Below, piece after piece: positions 10,904-20,713 of a stretch of 64,000 nucleotides of DNA. Made by a program: the position numbers and the translations under genes. The stretch is taken from assembly GCF_008807415.1 (NCBI RefSeq), contig NZ_CP043626.1, positions 6,176,501 to 6,240,500 on the forward strand, read 5' to 3'. Position 1 is the stretch's first letter, and every line of letters begins with the position of its first letter. Below the pieces are notes generated by a model. The model saw nothing but the letters and a program-made list of their open reading frames with translations, had not been told where the DNA came from and did not search any database. The stretch is from Pseudomonas denitrificans (nom. rej.) (lineage in GTDB: Bacteria > Pseudomonadota > Gammaproteobacteria > Pseudomonadales > Pseudomonadaceae).

Positions 10904-11365
10904 TTATTCTTCATCGGCCGCGTATGGGTCCGGGTGACCCAGTTCAGCCAGCAATTCGCGTTCCAGGCCTTCCATTTCCTCGGCTTCTTCATCTTCGATG
11001 TGATCGTAGCCGAGCAGGTGGAGGCAGCCATGGATGACGAGGTGGGCCCAGTGGGCCTCGGCGGACTTGCCCTGTTCGGCGGCCTCGCGGGTGACCACGG
11101 GGGCGCAGATCACCAGGTCGCCGAGCAGCGGGATGTCCAGCAGCTCGTCGGGAACGTCGGCGGGGAAGGACAGTACGTTGGTGGCGTAGTCCTTGTGTCG
11201 CCAGGTCTTGTTCAGTTCGCGCCCTTCGGTTTCGTCCACCAGGCGGATAGTGAGTTCCGAATCATTCTGGCGTTGGCGCAGGGCCAGTTCGCACCAGTGA
11301 CGGAACTGCGCTTCGCTCGGCAGGCCGGTCGCTTCGCAGGCGACCTGCAGGTCCAGTTCAAGCAT
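10904..11365 (-). CDS. ybeY: Endoribonuclease YbeY
   Basis: The 153-residue zinc-dependent RNase acts in 16S rRNA 3'-end maturation and ribosome quality control. The metal-binding motif [11 protein letters not shown] has the three histidines at residues 112, 116 and 122. Conserved Arg region ([14 protein letters not shown]) is also present. The start overlaps the end of phoH by eight bases, indicating translational coupling. Confidence 0.96.
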   Translation of the reverse strand: MLELDLQVACEATGLPSEAQFRHWCELALRQRQNDSELTIRLVDETEGRELNKTWRHKDYATNVLSFPADVPDELLDIPLLGDLVICAPVVTREAAEQGKSAEAHWAHLVIHGCLHLLGYDHIEDEEAEEMEGLERELLAELGHPDPYAADEE

Positions 11366-12413
11366 GCTTGTTGCCCTGGCCTTCTACGCCGGTCAGGCGA
11401 TTCTCGTAGGCGTCGTAGGCATCGACGATGCGCTGCACCAACGGGTGACGCACGACGTCCTTGGACTTGAAGTGGGTGAAGCTGATACCGGGGACGTCGC
11501 GCAGCACTTCCATCACGTGCTTCAGGCCCGAGCGCGTGCCTTTGGGCAGGTCGACCTGGGTAACGTCGCCAGTGATCACCGCGGTGGAGCCGAAGCCGAT
11601 CCGGGTGAGGAACATCTTCATCTGTTCCATCGTGGTGTTCTGGCTTTCGTCGAGGATGATGAAACTGTTGCTCAGCGTGCGGCCGCGCATATAGGCCAGC
11701 GGCGCGACTTCGATCACCTGGCGTTCGATCAGCTTGGCCACGGTCTCGAAGCCGAGCATCTCGTACAGCGCGTCATACAGCGGGCGCAGGTATGGGTCGA
11801 TCTTCTGCGACAGGTCGCCGGGCAGGAAGCCGAGCTTCTCGCCGGCTTCGACCGCCGGGCGCACCAGCAGGATGCGGCGAATCTGCTCGCGTTCCAGGGC
11901 GTCCACGGCGCAGGCCACGGCAAGGTAGGTCTTGCCGGTGCCGGCCGGGCCGATGCCGAAGTTGATGTCGTGGTCGAGGATGGCCTTCACGTAGCGCTGC
12001 TGGTTCGCGCCGCGCGGGCGGATGTGCGCCTGGCGGGTCTTGAGCGTAACCAGCGGGGCGACGGGCTCGACGGAGAGCTCTTCCAGGCCGGACTCCTGCA
12101 GGAACAGGTGGACCATGTCAGGCGTCAGCTCGGTACCGTTCTGCACTTCGCGGTAGAGGCGCTGCAGGAGGTTTTCGGCCGCTTGGGTGCGCTCGGGGTC
12201 ACCGACCAGTTCGAACTGGTTGCCGCGGTTGCGGATCTCGATGCCGAGGCGCTTCTCGATCTGGTGCAGGTGTTCGTCGAACTGACCGCACAGGTTGGCG
12301 AAGCTGCGGGCCTCGAAGGGCTCGAGCATGAAACGATGGATATCCAGGGGGGCGTTCAAGGTGTTGTCTAAGTCGCCGTGCTTCAAAGGGAGATGGTCGA
12401 AGAATAACCCCAC
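11358..12413 (-). CDS. ybeZ: PhoH-family ATPase (YbeZ)
   Basis: The protein of up to 351 residues has an N-terminal KH-like region and a P-loop domain with Walker [14 protein letters not shown] and Walker B-type [10 protein letters not shown]. YbeZ works with YbeY in rRNA processing and has RNA helicase-like activity in relatives. The start is uncertain: GTG at 12413 gives the longest frame, while an internal TTG about 20 codons later ([10 protein letters not shown]) matches the N-terminus I recall for Pseudomonas homologues. Neither has a strong ribosome-binding site. It overlaps ybeY by eight bases. Confidence 0.93.
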   Translation of the reverse strand: MGLFFDHLPLKHGDLDNTLNAPLDIHRFMLEPFEARSFANLCGQFDEHLHQIEKRLGIEIRNRGNQFELVGDPERTQAAENLLQRLYREVQNGTELTPDMVHLFLQESGLEELSVEPVAPLVTLKTRQAHIRPRGANQQRYVKAILDHDINFGIGPAGTGKTYLAVACAVDALEREQIRRILLVRPAVEAGEKLGFLPGDLSQKIDPYLRPLYDALYEMLGFETVAKLIERQVIEVAPLAYMRGRTLSNSFIILDESQNTTMEQMKMFLTRIGFGSTAVITGDVTQVDLPKGTRSGLKHVMEVLRDVPGISFTHFKSKDVVRHPLVQRIVDAYDAYENRLTGVEGQGNKHA

Positions 12414-12484
12414 GCGACCGAGTACGAAAGTTCAGTCGCCAAGGGGGTAGTCAACGGTCGGTTGCCAGTGACGTGCTTCTACTG

Positions 12485-13822
12485 TCAGTGGCGTGCTTCC
12501 AGCAGGGTCGCGCGCAGGGAGTTGGGCAGCGCCTCGTAGATTTCCACGTCGACGAACTGGCCGATCAGGCGCGGATTGTCGCAGCGGAAGTTGACCACGC
12601 GGTTATTCTCGGTGCGGCCCTGCAATTGGCCGGGGTCGCGCTTGGCGTAATCGGTGACGAGGATGCGCTGGATGGTGCCGACCATCCGTCGGCTGATCTC
12701 GAAACCCTGGTGATTGAGGCGGCTGTTGAGCGTCAGCAGGCGCTGCTTCTTCACCTCGTCCGGGGTGTCGTCGGCCAGGTCGGCGGCCGGGGTGCCCGGG
12801 CGCGAGCTGTAGATGAAGGAGAAGGAGTAATCGAAGCCGACGTCCTCCACCAGCTTCAGGGTCTGCTCGAAGTCTTTCTCGGTCTCGCCGGGGAAGCCGA
12901 TGATGAAGTCCGAGCTGATGCAGATGTCCGGCACCGCGGCCTTCAGCTTGCGGATACGCGACTTGAATTCCAGTGCGGTGTGGTTGCGCTTCATCGCCGC
13001 GAGGATGCGGTCGGAGCCGGCCTGTACCGGCAGGTGGACGAACTTCACCAGTTGCGGCACTTCGGCGTGGGCGGCGATCAGCGAGTCGGAGAACTCCAGC
13101 GGGTGCGAGGTGGTGTAGCGGATGCGCTCGATGCCATCGACCTCGGCGACCACGCGGATCAGTTCGGCGAAGTCGGCGATGCGCCCGTCATGGGTCGGGC
13201 CGCGGTAGCCGTTGACGTTCTGGCCCAGCAGAGTGACTTCCTTCACGCCGTTCTCGGCCAGGTGGATCACCTCGGCCAGCACGTCGTCGAACGGGCGGCT
13301 GACTTCCTCGCCGCGGGTGTAGGGCACCACGCAGAAGGTGCAGTACTTGCTGCAGCCTTCCATCACCGAGACGAAGGCGGTGGGGCCGTCGACGCGTGGC
13401 TCGGGCAGGCGGTCGAACTTCTCGATTTCCGGGAAGGACACGTCCACCTGCGGTTTGCGGGTGGTGCGGGCGGCGTCGATCATTTCCGGCAGGCGGTGCA
13501 AAGTCTGCGGGCCGAACACTACGTCGACGTACGGCGCGCGCTCGCGGATCGCCGCGCCTTCCTGGCTGGCCACGCAGCCACCGACGCCGATCACCAGGTC
13601 GGGGTTCTGCTGCTTGAGGGTGCGCCATGCGCCCAGCTCGGAGAACACCTTCTCCTGGGCCTTCTCGCGGATCGAGCAGGTATTGAGCAGGATGACGTCG
13701 GCTTCTTCGGCCTTTTCGGTGATTTCCAGGGCCTGGTGTTCACCCAGCAGGTCGGCCATGCGCGAGCTGTCGTACTCGTTCATCTGGCAACCGTGGGTCT
13801 GGATGAAAAGCTTCTTGGCCAT
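12485..13822 (-). CDS. miaB: tRNA-2-methylthio-N6-dimethylallyladenosine synthase
   Basis: This 445-residue radical-SAM methylthiotransferase modifies A37 of tRNAs reading UNN codons. The N-terminal cluster cysteines are Cys12, Cys49 and Cys83; the radical-SAM cluster is CSKYCTFC (Cys157, 161, 164). A TRAM domain occupies the C-terminus. It is the first gene of the minus-strand set miaB-phoH-ybeY-corC, 71 bases from phoH. A TATAAT-like box (plus 13859-13864, reversed) lies 37 bases before the ATG, with no clear -35 box. Confidence 0.98.
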   Translation of the reverse strand: MAKKLFIQTHGCQMNEYDSSRMADLLGEHQALEITEKAEEADVILLNTCSIREKAQEKVFSELGAWRTLKQQNPDLVIGVGGCVASQEGAAIRERAPYVDVVFGPQTLHRLPEMIDAARTTRKPQVDVSFPEIEKFDRLPEPRVDGPTAFVSVMEGCSKYCTFCVVPYTRGEEVSRPFDDVLAEVIHLAENGVKEVTLLGQNVNGYRGPTHDGRIADFAELIRVVAEVDGIERIRYTTSHPLEFSDSLIAAHAEVPQLVKFVHLPVQAGSDRILAAMKRNHTALEFKSRIRKLKAAVPDICISSDFIIGFPGETEKDFEQTLKLVEDVGFDYSFSFIYSSRPGTPAADLADDTPDEVKKQRLLTLNSRLNHQGFEISRRMVGTIQRILVTDYAKRDPGQLQGRTENNRVVNFRCDNPRLIGQFVDVEIYEALPNSLRATLLEARH

Positions 13823-13957
13823 GGAACCTGTCTTGTTCTGGTTAAAAAATGACCGCGCATTATAAGCCCCGGGCGGGCATCTACCAGCGGCGGGCTTGAG
13901 GGGCGGCTGTCTGTGCTATGCTGCGTGCCCTTTTTGCAAAGCTGTCATCCTTCGTTC

Positions 13958-14287
13958 ATGAGCAAGCGCGAGAACCCGATCTACAAGGTGGTCTTCCTCA
14001 ACCAGGGCCAGGTGTACGAGATGTACGCCAAGCAGATCTACCAGAGCGATCTGTGGGGCTTCCTGGAGATCGAGGAGTTCGTCTTCGGCGAGCGCACCCA
14101 GGTGGTGGTGGACCCCAGCGAAGAGAAGCTCAAGGCGCAGTTCGACGGCGTCATCCGCAGCTTCGTGCCGCTGCACTCGATCATCCGCATCGACGAAGTG
14201 GAGCGCCTGGGCACCGCGAAGATCAGCGAGGCCAAGCCCAGCGGCAACGTGATGCCGTTCCCCATGCCGATGCCCAGCAAGGACTGA
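13958..14287 (+). CDS. DUF1820 family protein
   Basis: The 109-residue soluble protein starts MSKRENPIYKVVFLNQGQVY, the characteristic DUF1820 opening, and carries the FLEIEEFVFGE segment. No enzymatic motif is known for the family, which is common in Pseudomonas next to miaB. The product ends in a Met/Pro-rich tail. Divergent from miaB over 135 bases; a weak TATGCT box precedes it. Confidence 0.9.
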   Translation: MSKRENPIYKVVFLNQGQVYEMYAKQIYQSDLWGFLEIEEFVFGERTQVVVDPSEEKLKAQFDGVIRSFVPLHSIIRIDEVERLGTAKISEAKPSGNVMPFPMPMPSKD

Positions 14288-14336
14288 CGCTCGGCTTTTC
14301 GCTTTTGGTAGGAGCTTGCTCGCGAACGATCCTGTA

Positions 14337-14411
14337 GTAGGGCGAATAACCTGGAACAGGTTATCCGCCGGCTCTATGCGGCGGATAACGCTGGCGCGTT
14401 ATGCGCCCTAC
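14337..14411. repeat. Twin palindrome, family B
   Basis: GTAGGGCGAATAACC-TGGAACAGG-TTATCCGCC is followed by GGCGGATAACGCTGGCGCG-TTATGCGCCCTAC with a nine-base spacer (GGCTCTATG). It is almost identical to the element at 41700-41776, 27 kb away. It sits between convergent genes. Confidence 0.9.
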
Positions 14412-14424
14412 GAGAAAGGGTGAA

Positions 14425-14967
14425 TCAGGGCAGCGGCGAGAACGGCGAGTTGCCGGCGGTCTGCAGTTCGATCAGGTAGTTGCGGAAGATCTGTCCAAGC
14501 ACCTTGGTGGCGATGTCCAGTTCGTCCTTGTTCATCTGCTCGGCGACCAGGTCGGCGCTGTCCATGGCGTCTTCGGCGCCGTTGACCGCAGCCATCTTCA
14601 GCACGATGTAGGCCTGCACGTTGTTGGCCTTCACGCCTTCGCCACGGAAGAACATGGTGCCCAGGCGCAGCTGTGCGTCGGCGTGGCCTTGCAGCGAAGC
14701 CTTCTCGTACCAGTGCAGGGCGGCCTGGAAGTCGCGCGGGGCGCGCTCGCCGGTGTAGAAGAATTCCCCCAGTTCGAACTGGGCCTGTGCGTCGCCGGCG
14801 TTGGCGGCCTGCTGGCAGCTGGCCAGTGCCTGTTGCAGCTGTTCGGGCACGGTGTTCAGGGTGCAGCGTCCGGTGGCTGGGATCAGCAGCGAGTTGCCGC
14901 CCGCCTGAGTGAACAGGGGCAGTGCGAGCAACAGGCAGCCCAGCAGGGTGCGACCGGAACGGTACAT
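14425..14967 (-). CDS. Sel1-repeat (TPR-like) exported protein
   Basis: The 180-residue protein starts with a signal peptide (MYRSGRTLLGCLLLALPLFT, cleavage near residue 22). It has two or three Sel1-like repeats between about residues 50 and 130, for example AQAQFELGEFFYTGERAPRD then AQLRLGTMFFRGEGVKANNV. Such repeats form a helical scaffold for protein contacts. The mature protein should be periplasmic. It is single and minus-strand, with its own promoter about 70-90 bases upstream. Specific partner not known. Confidence 0.85.
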   Translation of the reverse strand: MYRSGRTLLGCLLLALPLFTQAGGNSLLIPATGRCTLNTVPEQLQQALASCQQAANAGDAQAQFELGEFFYTGERAPRDFQAALHWYEKASLQGHADAQLRLGTMFFRGEGVKANNVQAYIVLKMAAVNGAEDAMDSADLVAEQMNKDELDIATKVLGQIFRNYLIELQTAGNSPFSPLP

Positions 14968-15032
14968 GGGGAGAAACGGCCTCCAGGATCGGGGCGGGTA
15001 AAACCCGGCCAGCGAAATGCGCCAGCCTTCAC

Positions 15033-15062
15033 ATTATGAAATAAGCAGGCGCTTCCTTACAA
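15033..15062 (-). promoter_or_regulatory. Sigma-70-type promoter for the Sel1 gene
   Basis: On the minus strand TTGTAA (15057-15062) and CATAAT (15033-15038) are spaced by 18 bases, in a locally A+T-rich stretch unusual for this window. The -10 box is 66 bases before the gene's ATG. Confidence 0.55.
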
Positions 15063-15160
15063 AGTCTTTACCTTCTTTTCTGTTTTTTTGCTGGAAACGG
15101 CTGTGACGGCGGGGTGAGTGTAACGCCGGAATAAAGCGCTGAAAGCATCGTGGCAGAGCG

Positions 15161-15184
15161 GAAGACGCCCGGACGGGCGCCTTC
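15161..15184 (-). terminator. Hairpin after hemL
   Basis: An eleven-base stem with one G-T pair (GAAGGCGCCCG and CGGGCGTCTTC on the minus strand) lies directly after the hemL stop. The following bases, CGCTCTG, are not a T-run, so it may terminate weakly or protect the mRNA end. Confidence 0.45.
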
Positions 15185-15196
15185 GCGTGCGGCGGC

Positions 15197-16482
15197 TTAC
15201 TTGAGTGCGGCGAAAGCGCGCTCGGCGGCGTCCAGGGTCAGTTTCAGCTCGGTTTCGCCGTGGGCGATGGAGGTGAAGCCGGCCTCGAAGGCGCTCGGAG
15301 CCAGGTAGATGCCGGCGTCCAGCATCAGGTGGAAGAAGCGCTTGAAGCGTTCCGCATCGCTGGTCATCACGTCGTCGAAGGTGACGATGTCATCGGCGCC
15401 GGTGAAGTACAGGCCGAACATCGCGGCACCCGCCTGGGTGGTCACGAAGGGAATGCCGGCGGCGTCGGCGCGCTCCTGCAGGCCTTGCAGCATGCGGGTG
15501 GTGTAGGTGGTCAGCTCGTCGTGGAAGCCGGGGCGGCTGATCAGGCGCAGGGTGGTCAGGCCGGCGGCCATGGCCAGCGGGTTACCCGACAGGGTGCCGG
15601 CCTGGTAGACCGGGCCGAGCGGGGAAATCTGCTCCATGATCTGCCGCTTGCCGCCGAAGGCGCCCACCGGCATGCCGCCGCCGATGATCTTGCCGAAGGT
15701 CGACAGGTCCGGGGTGATGCCGTAGTGCGCCTGGGCGCCGCCCAGGGCTACGCGGAAGCCGGTCATCACTTCGTCGAAGATCAATACCACGCCATGCTTG
15801 TCGCACAGGCTGCGCAGGCCTTCGAGGAAGCCCGGGGCCGGCGGCACGCAGTTCATGTTGCCGGCGACCGGCTCGACGATGATGCAGGCCACGTCCTTGC
15901 CGACTTCGGCCAGGGTCTTCTCGACGGCGGCGATGTCGTTGTAGGGCAGGGTCAGGGTGTGCTTGGCGAAGGCCGCCGGCACGCCGGGGGAGTTCGGCAC
16001 GCCGAAGGTCAGGGCGCCGGAACCGGCTTTCACCAGCAGGCTGTCGGAGTGGCCGTGGTAGCAGCCCTCGAACTTGATGATGCTGTCGCGGCCGGTGTAG
16101 CCGCGGGCCAGGCGGATGGCGCTCATGGTGGCTTCGGTGCCGGAGCTGACCATGCGCACCATGTCCATGGACGGCACCAGGGAGCAGACCAGGTCGGCCA
16201 TTTCCACTTCCAGCGCGGTCGGCGCGCCGTAGGACAGGCCGTGGTCGAGCTGCTTGCGCACGGCGTCGAGGACGTCCGGATGGCTGTGGCCGAGGATCAT
16301 CGGGCCCAGGAGCCGACGTAGTCGACGTAGCGCTTGTCATCCTCGTCCACCACGTAGGCGCCTTCCGCGTGCTTGAAGAACAGCGGGGTGCCGCCGACGC
16401 TCTTGAACGCGCGCACCGGCGAGTTCACGCCACCGGGGATGTGTTTCTGGGCATTGGCGAAAAGCGTTTCGGAACGGGACAT
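15197..16482 (-). pseudogene. hemL: Glutamate-1-semialdehyde 2,1-aminomutase, frameshifted
   Basis: HemL makes 5-aminolevulinate, the first committed precursor of heme. The N-terminal part (16482 down to about 16305, starting [18 protein letters not shown]) and the C-terminal part (from [14 protein letters not shown] on) are in different frames. At plus 16305-16307 the family sequence SWGPMILGH needs four C (GGGG on the coding strand), but only three are present, giving SWAR then stop. With one base restored the product is 428 residues, the normal length, with the PLP lysine motif TFGKIIGGG intact. Everything else looks under normal selection, so a sequencing error is the simplest explanation; a true mutation cannot be excluded. 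Confidence 0.93.
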
Positions 16483-16523
16483 GGTGTACCTCGCGAAGCT
16501 GTGAAGGGCTGGGCGCGTGGCGC

Positions 16524-17156
16524 TCAGCGGGTTTCGAAGAGTTGGCTGAAGGCGCGGGCGCGCTGTTCGACTTCGGCCGGGGTGTCGGCGGCGAACAGGG
16601 CGTGGATCACGGCGATCATGTCGGCGCCGCGGGCGATCAGCTCGGGCGCGTTGTCCAGGGTTACGCCGCCAATGGCCACCAGCGGCACGTTGAAGCGGGC
16701 CTTGGCCTGCTCCAGCAGTTCGACGCTGGCGGCGGACGCGCCGGGTTTGGTCTGGGAGGCGAAGAAGCGGCCGAAGGCGACGTAGCTGGCGCCCTCGACG
16801 ATGGCCTTCTCGGCCATCTCGAGGCTGGCGTGGCAGGTGCCGCCGATGACCGCGTCGCGGCCGAGCAGGGCGCGGGCGGCGGCCAGCGAGCCGTCGGTCT
16901 GCCCCAGGTGCACGCTGACACCCAGGCGCGCGGCCAGTTCGGCGTCATCGTTGATCAGCAGCGTGGCGCCGTAGCGCGCACAAAGCTCGCGCAGGGCCTC
17001 GGCTTCGCGCAGGCGGCGCGAGGCGTCGTCGGACTTGTCGCGGTACTGCAGCAGTCTGGCGCCGCCCTTCAGGGCGGCTTCGACGTAGGGCAGCAGGCGG
17101 CCGCCGTCGAGCAGCTGGCTGTCGGTGATGGCGTAGAGTCCGCGCAGTTTCATCAA
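16524..17156 (-). CDS. thiE: Thiamine-phosphate synthase
   Basis: The 210-residue TIM-barrel enzyme joins HMP-pyrophosphate and thiazole phosphate to form thiamine phosphate. Conserved segments are YAITD near the N-terminus, [17 protein letters not shown] and the phosphate-binding [13 protein letters not shown]. It is 13 bases downstream of thiD on the minus strand and 41 bases before hemL, the conserved Pseudomonas order thiD-thiE-hemL. Confidence 0.97.
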   Translation of the reverse strand: MMKLRGLYAITDSQLLDGGRLLPYVEAALKGGARLLQYRDKSDDASRRLREAEALRELCARYGATLLINDDAELAARLGVSVHLGQTDGSLAAARALLGRDAVIGGTCHASLEMAEKAIVEGASYVAFGRFFASQTKPGASAASVELLEQAKARFNVPLVAIGGVTLDNAPELIARGADMIAVIHALFAADTPAEVEQRARAFSQLFETR

Positions 17157-17169
17157 GGCCTCGATCAGA

Positions 17170-17967
17170 TCAGTTGCAGAAGTCCAGTGGCAGGCGGCGC
17201 GGCACGTACTGGCCGTGGCCGGGCGCTTCCGCGTCGCGCAAGGTGCGCCAGGTGTAGTCCAGGGCGCTGCGCACCGCGCTCACCAGTTCCTCGCCCAGGG
17301 CCAGGCGGCCGGCGAGGGTGCTCGCCAGGGTGCAGCCCGAGCCGTGGTAGCTGCCGGGCAGGCGCTGGCAGGTGAAGGTGTGGCGCTGGCCGTCGCGGGT
17401 GTACAGGCGATTGTGCACCTCGGACTCGTCGCCATGGCCGCCGGTGATCAGCAGGGTCTGGATATAAGGCAGCAGCTTGTCGGCGCACTCGTCCGCGGTG
17501 CCCTCGGGCAGTTCGGCGAGGATGCGCGCCTCGGGCAGGTTCGGGGTAGCCACTGCGGCAATCGGCAGCAGGCGTTCGCGCATGGCGTAGCCGACGTCGT
17601 CCTTGCCCAGCGAGCCGCCGCCACCGGCGCGCAGCACCGGGTCGCAGACCAGCGGGATGCCCGGCAGGGACTGCATGATCTCCACGACCGTGTCGACCAT
17701 CTGCACCGAGCCGAGCATGCCCAGCTTGACCGCAGCCACCGGCAGATCGGCGATCACGGAGTTGGCCTGGGCCAGCACCCACTCGCGGTCGAGCACGCGG
17801 AAGTCGGAAACGTTGACGGTATCCTGAACGGTCAGCGCGGTGACGGTCGGCGCCGCGTGGCAGCCTTGGGCGATCAGGGCTTCGATATCGGCCTGCAGGC
17901 CGGCGCCGCCACTGGGGTCGTGGCCGGACAGGCAGAGCACTACGGGACGGGAGGCAGGTGTTTTCAT
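17170..17967 (-). CDS. thiD: Hydroxymethylpyrimidine/phosphomethylpyrimidine kinase
   Basis: The 265-residue ribokinase-fold enzyme phosphorylates HMP and HMP-P for thiamine synthesis. Family motifs seen are [14 protein letters not shown] near the N-terminus, VCDPVL in the middle, LLITGGHG and the anion-hole GSGCTLAS near the C-terminus. Start [15 protein letters not shown] puts the GHDPSGGAG motif at the normal place. It heads the thiD-thiE-hemL group and is divergent from ladS. Confidence 0.96.
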   Translation of the reverse strand: MKTPASRPVVLCLSGHDPSGGAGLQADIEALIAQGCHAAPTVTALTVQDTVNVSDFRVLDREWVLAQANSVIADLPVAAVKLGMLGSVQMVDTVVEIMQSLPGIPLVCDPVLRAGGGGSLGKDDVGYAMRERLLPIAAVATPNLPEARILAELPEGTADECADKLLPYIQTLLITGGHGDESEVHNRLYTRDGQRHTFTCQRLPGSYHGSGCTLASTLAGRLALGEELVSAVRSALDYTWRTLRDAEAPGHGQYVPRRLPLDFCN

Positions 17968-18175
17968 GGCGCGGGAGCTTATCACCAAATCGCCGCGCTG
18001 AGCTGACCGAACGGTCCAATGCGCATCGCCTGGCCGCGCCCTGCCCGGATGGTCGAATGCCACGGGCCACAAGGCCTGTGCTAGAGTTCGCCGATTCCAA
18101 CACAACGCCTCCACGGCGCGCCAATGCAGGGGATGGGGATCTCCGGCGCAGCTGTCGGCGGCACTGCGGGGCACC

Positions 18176-20566
18176 ATGCGGCACTGGCTGATCTTCCTGA
18201 TCCTTCTCATCGTCTCGCCAGTGGCGAGCGCCATCAGCTTCGACGAGCACGTCGGACAACTGCCCCTGGGGCGGGCGATGGATGTCTTCGAGGATGTGCG
18301 CGGCACGGCCGATATCGCCGAGATCAGCTCGCCAGCGCTGGCCGCCAGCTTCCGCCACCATGAGCGCGACGTGCTCAATGCCGGCTACTCGCGCTCGGTG
18401 TTCTGGCTGCGCCTGGATCTGGACTACCAGCCCAGGGCCTCGCGCGACCCGGCCAACTGGCTGCTGGAGCTGGCCTACCCGCCGCTGGACAAGCTCGACC
18501 TTTACCTGCCCGACGGCCAGGGAGGCTTCAAGCTGGCCCAGCGCACCGGCGACACCCTGCCGTTCGACAGCCGGCCGATCCGCCAGAACAACTACCTGTT
18601 CGACCTCAAGCTGGAGCCGGGCAAGCCGTTGCGCGTCTACCTGCGCCTGGAAAGCCAGGGCTCGATCCAGGCGCCGCTGACGCTCTGGTCGTCCAAGGCC
18701 TATCTGGAAGAGCAGCCGGGGCGCATCTATGTGCTGGGCATCATCTATGGCGTGTTGCTGGTGATGCTGATCTACAACCTGTTCATCTTCCTCAGCGTGC
18801 GCGACACCAGCTACCTCTATTACATCCTTTATATAGCCTCGTTCGGCTTCTACCAGATATCGGTCAACGGCGCGGGTATCGAGTACTTCTGGCCGAACAG
18901 TCCCTGGTGGGCCAACGCCGCCACGCCCTTCCTGATCGGTTCGGCCGGCCTGTTCGGCTGCCAGTTCGCCCGCAGCTTCCTGCATACCCGCGAGCACAGC
19001 CTGTGGATCGACCGCATCCTGCGCGTGCTGATGGGGGTTGGCGCGCTGGTGATGGTGCTGGCGCTGACGGTCAGCTACGCCATCGCCCTGCGGCTGGCCA
19101 CCTACCTGGCGCTGGCCTTCACCGTGGTGATCTTCACTGCCGGCATCGTCGCCTGGCTGCGCGGCATGCGCGTGGCGCGCTACTTCATCTTCGCCTGGAG
19201 CGCCTTTCTGCTCGGCGGAGTCATCAACACGCTGATGGTGCTGGGCTTGCTGCCCAACATCTTCCTGACCATGTACGCCAGCCAGATCGGTTCGGCGCTG
19301 GAGGTCGGCCTGCTGTCCCTGGCGCTGGCGGACCGCATCAATGCCATGAAGGAGGAGCGCACGCGCATCCTCCAGGAAACCAGTCGCAAGCTGGAGCAGC
19401 TGAACCTGGAACTGGCCAGCAGCAACCGCCTGAAGGACGAATTCCTCGCTACCGTCACCCATGAACTGCGCACGCCCATGAGCGGGGTGATCGGTTCGCT
19501 GGAGCTGATGCAGACGGTGCCCATGGACATCGAGTTGGCGCAGTATCACAAGACTGCCACCGGCTCGGCGCGCGACATGATGCGCATGGTCAACGACATC
19601 CTCGCGCTGATCGAGCTGCAGGCCGGCAAGCTCTACCCGCGCCGCGAGCCGTTCAGTCTGCGCGGCCTGTGCGACGGCCTGCGCGCGCAGTACGCGCCTC
19701 GCGCCGAGGAGCGCGGGCTGCGCTTCGTCCTGCAACTGGACGAGAGCCTGCCCGACACCCTCGAGGGCGATGCCGGCAAGCTGACCCAGGCGCTGGGCTA
19801 CCTGATCGACAACGCCATCAAGTTCACCCATCAGGGCGGCGTACACCTGCGGGTTGCCGGTGTGCCTAACAGCGAAGGGCTGGCGCTGCGCATCGAGGTG
19901 CAGGACAGCGGAATCGGTTTCTCCACCCCGCCGGATGGCGCGCTGTACCAGCGCTTCTTCCAGCTCGACGGGTCGCTGACCCGCGAGTACGGCGGCCTCG
20001 GTATTGGGCTGGCGCTGACCCGCAAGCTGGTCGCGTTGCTGGGCGGTACGCTGAGCCACGAATCCATGCCGGGGCAGGGCAGCCGCTTTGCCCTGGAGCT
20101 GCAGGTCGGCCAGCCGGTGCAGGGCATCGCCCCGCCGCCGCGTCGCGCGGGCGGCCAGGTGCTGCGCAGCCCCGACCAGTGCACCGTGCTGGTGGTGGAG
20201 GACAACGCCATCAACCAGCTGGTGATCCGCGGCATGCTGCTCAAGCTCGGCTACCGCGTGCGCACGGCTGACAACGGCGCCGAGGCCATCGAGCTGCTGC
20301 GCCGGGAAGCCATCGACACCGTGCTGCTGGATTGCCAGATGCCGGTGATGGACGGCTTCGCCACCTGCCGGGCGATCCGCACGCTGCCGCGTTGCGCCGA
20401 CCTGCCAGTGCTGGCGATTACCGCCCACAGCCACAGTGGCGATCGCGAGCGCTGCCTGGCCGCGGGAATGAGCGACTACATGGCCAAGCCGGTGAAGTTC
20501 GAGGAGCTGCAGGCGCTGCTCCATGACTGGCTGCTGTGTCAGCCGGCGCTGCCCAGCCCTGCCTGA
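18176..20566 (+). CDS. ladS: LadS-type hybrid sensor histidine kinase
   Basis: The 796-residue protein has a signal sequence, a periplasmic 7TMR-DISMED2 domain (about residues 25-165), a seven-helix 7TMR-DISM region (about 180-395), a HisKA domain with His429 (in TVTHELRTPM), an HATPase domain (NAIKFTHQGG, GGLGIGLALT) and a C-terminal receiver with Asp719 (LLDCQMPVMDG). This is the layout and length of P. aeruginosa LadS, which also lies next to thiD. LadS promotes the GacS/GacA-RsmY/RsmZ switch toward biofilm and type VI secretion, using the GacS phosphotransfer domain because it has none of its own; none is seen here either. Confidence 0.93.
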   Translation: MRHWLIFLILLIVSPVASAISFDEHVGQLPLGRAMDVFEDVRGTADIAEISSPALAASFRHHERDVLNAGYSRSVFWLRLDLDYQPRASRDPANWLLELAYPPLDKLDLYLPDGQGGFKLAQRTGDTLPFDSRPIRQNNYLFDLKLEPGKPLRVYLRLESQGSIQAPLTLWSSKAYLEEQPGRIYVLGIIYGVLLVMLIYNLFIFLSVRDTSYLYYILYIASFGFYQISVNGAGIEYFWPNSPWWANAATPFLIGSAGLFGCQFARSFLHTREHSLWIDRILRVLMGVGALVMVLALTVSYAIALRLATYLALAFTVVIFTAGIVAWLRGMRVARYFIFAWSAFLLGGVINTLMVLGLLPNIFLTMYASQIGSALEVGLLSLALADRINAMKEERTRILQETSRKLEQLNLELASSNRLKDEFLATVTHELRTPMSGVIGSLELMQTVPMDIELAQYHKTATGSARDMMRMVNDILALIELQAGKLYPRREPFSLRGLCDGLRAQYAPRAEERGLRFVLQLDESLPDTLEGDAGKLTQALGYLIDNAIKFTHQGGVHLRVAGVPNSEGLALRIEVQDSGIGFSTPPDGALYQRFFQLDGSLTREYGGLGIGLALTRKLVALLGGTLSHESMPGQGSRFALELQVGQPVQGIAPPPRRAGGQVLRSPDQCTVLVVEDNAINQLVIRGMLLKLGYRVRTADNGAEAIELLRREAIDTVLLDCQMPVMDGFATCRAIRTLPRCADLPVLAITAHSHSGDRERCLAAGMSDYMAKPVKFEELQALLHDWLLCQPALPSPA

Positions 20567-20584
20567 CGGAAAGCTCGGTGTCCC

Positions 20585-20634
20585 CTGTAGGGGCGGGCCA
20601 TGCCCGTGATCGCGCGCATGGCTCGCTCCTACAG
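20585..20634. repeat. REP element, family A, complete pair
   Basis: CTGTAGGGGCGGGCCATGCC and GCGCGCATGGCTCGCTCCTA flank CGTGATC between convergent ladS and the aminotransferase gene, immediately before their terminator. Confidence 0.85.
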
Positions 20635-20664
20635 GTTCAGGCCGGCGACCTCGGCCCAAAGTAA

Positions 20665-20696
20665 AACGCCGCGCTACCTTCCGGTAGCGCGGCGTT
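20665..20696. terminator. Strong bidirectional terminator
   Basis: A 14-base perfect stem (AACGCCGCGCTACC and GGTAGCGCGGCGTT) with a four-base loop separates ladS and the ilvE-like gene. The minus strand ends in GCGTTTTAC, giving the better U-tract for the aminotransferase transcript. Confidence 0.82.
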
Positions 20697-20713
20697 CGTT
20701 CTTAAGCTGGCTG

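Noticed and set aside
17165..20659. A 1164-codon open frame antisense to thiD and ladS
   Set aside because: High-GC codon bias leaves the opposite frame open. Its translation shows no domain and a composition (Arg/Gly/Gln) typical of antisense frames, while ladS and thiD are unambiguous.
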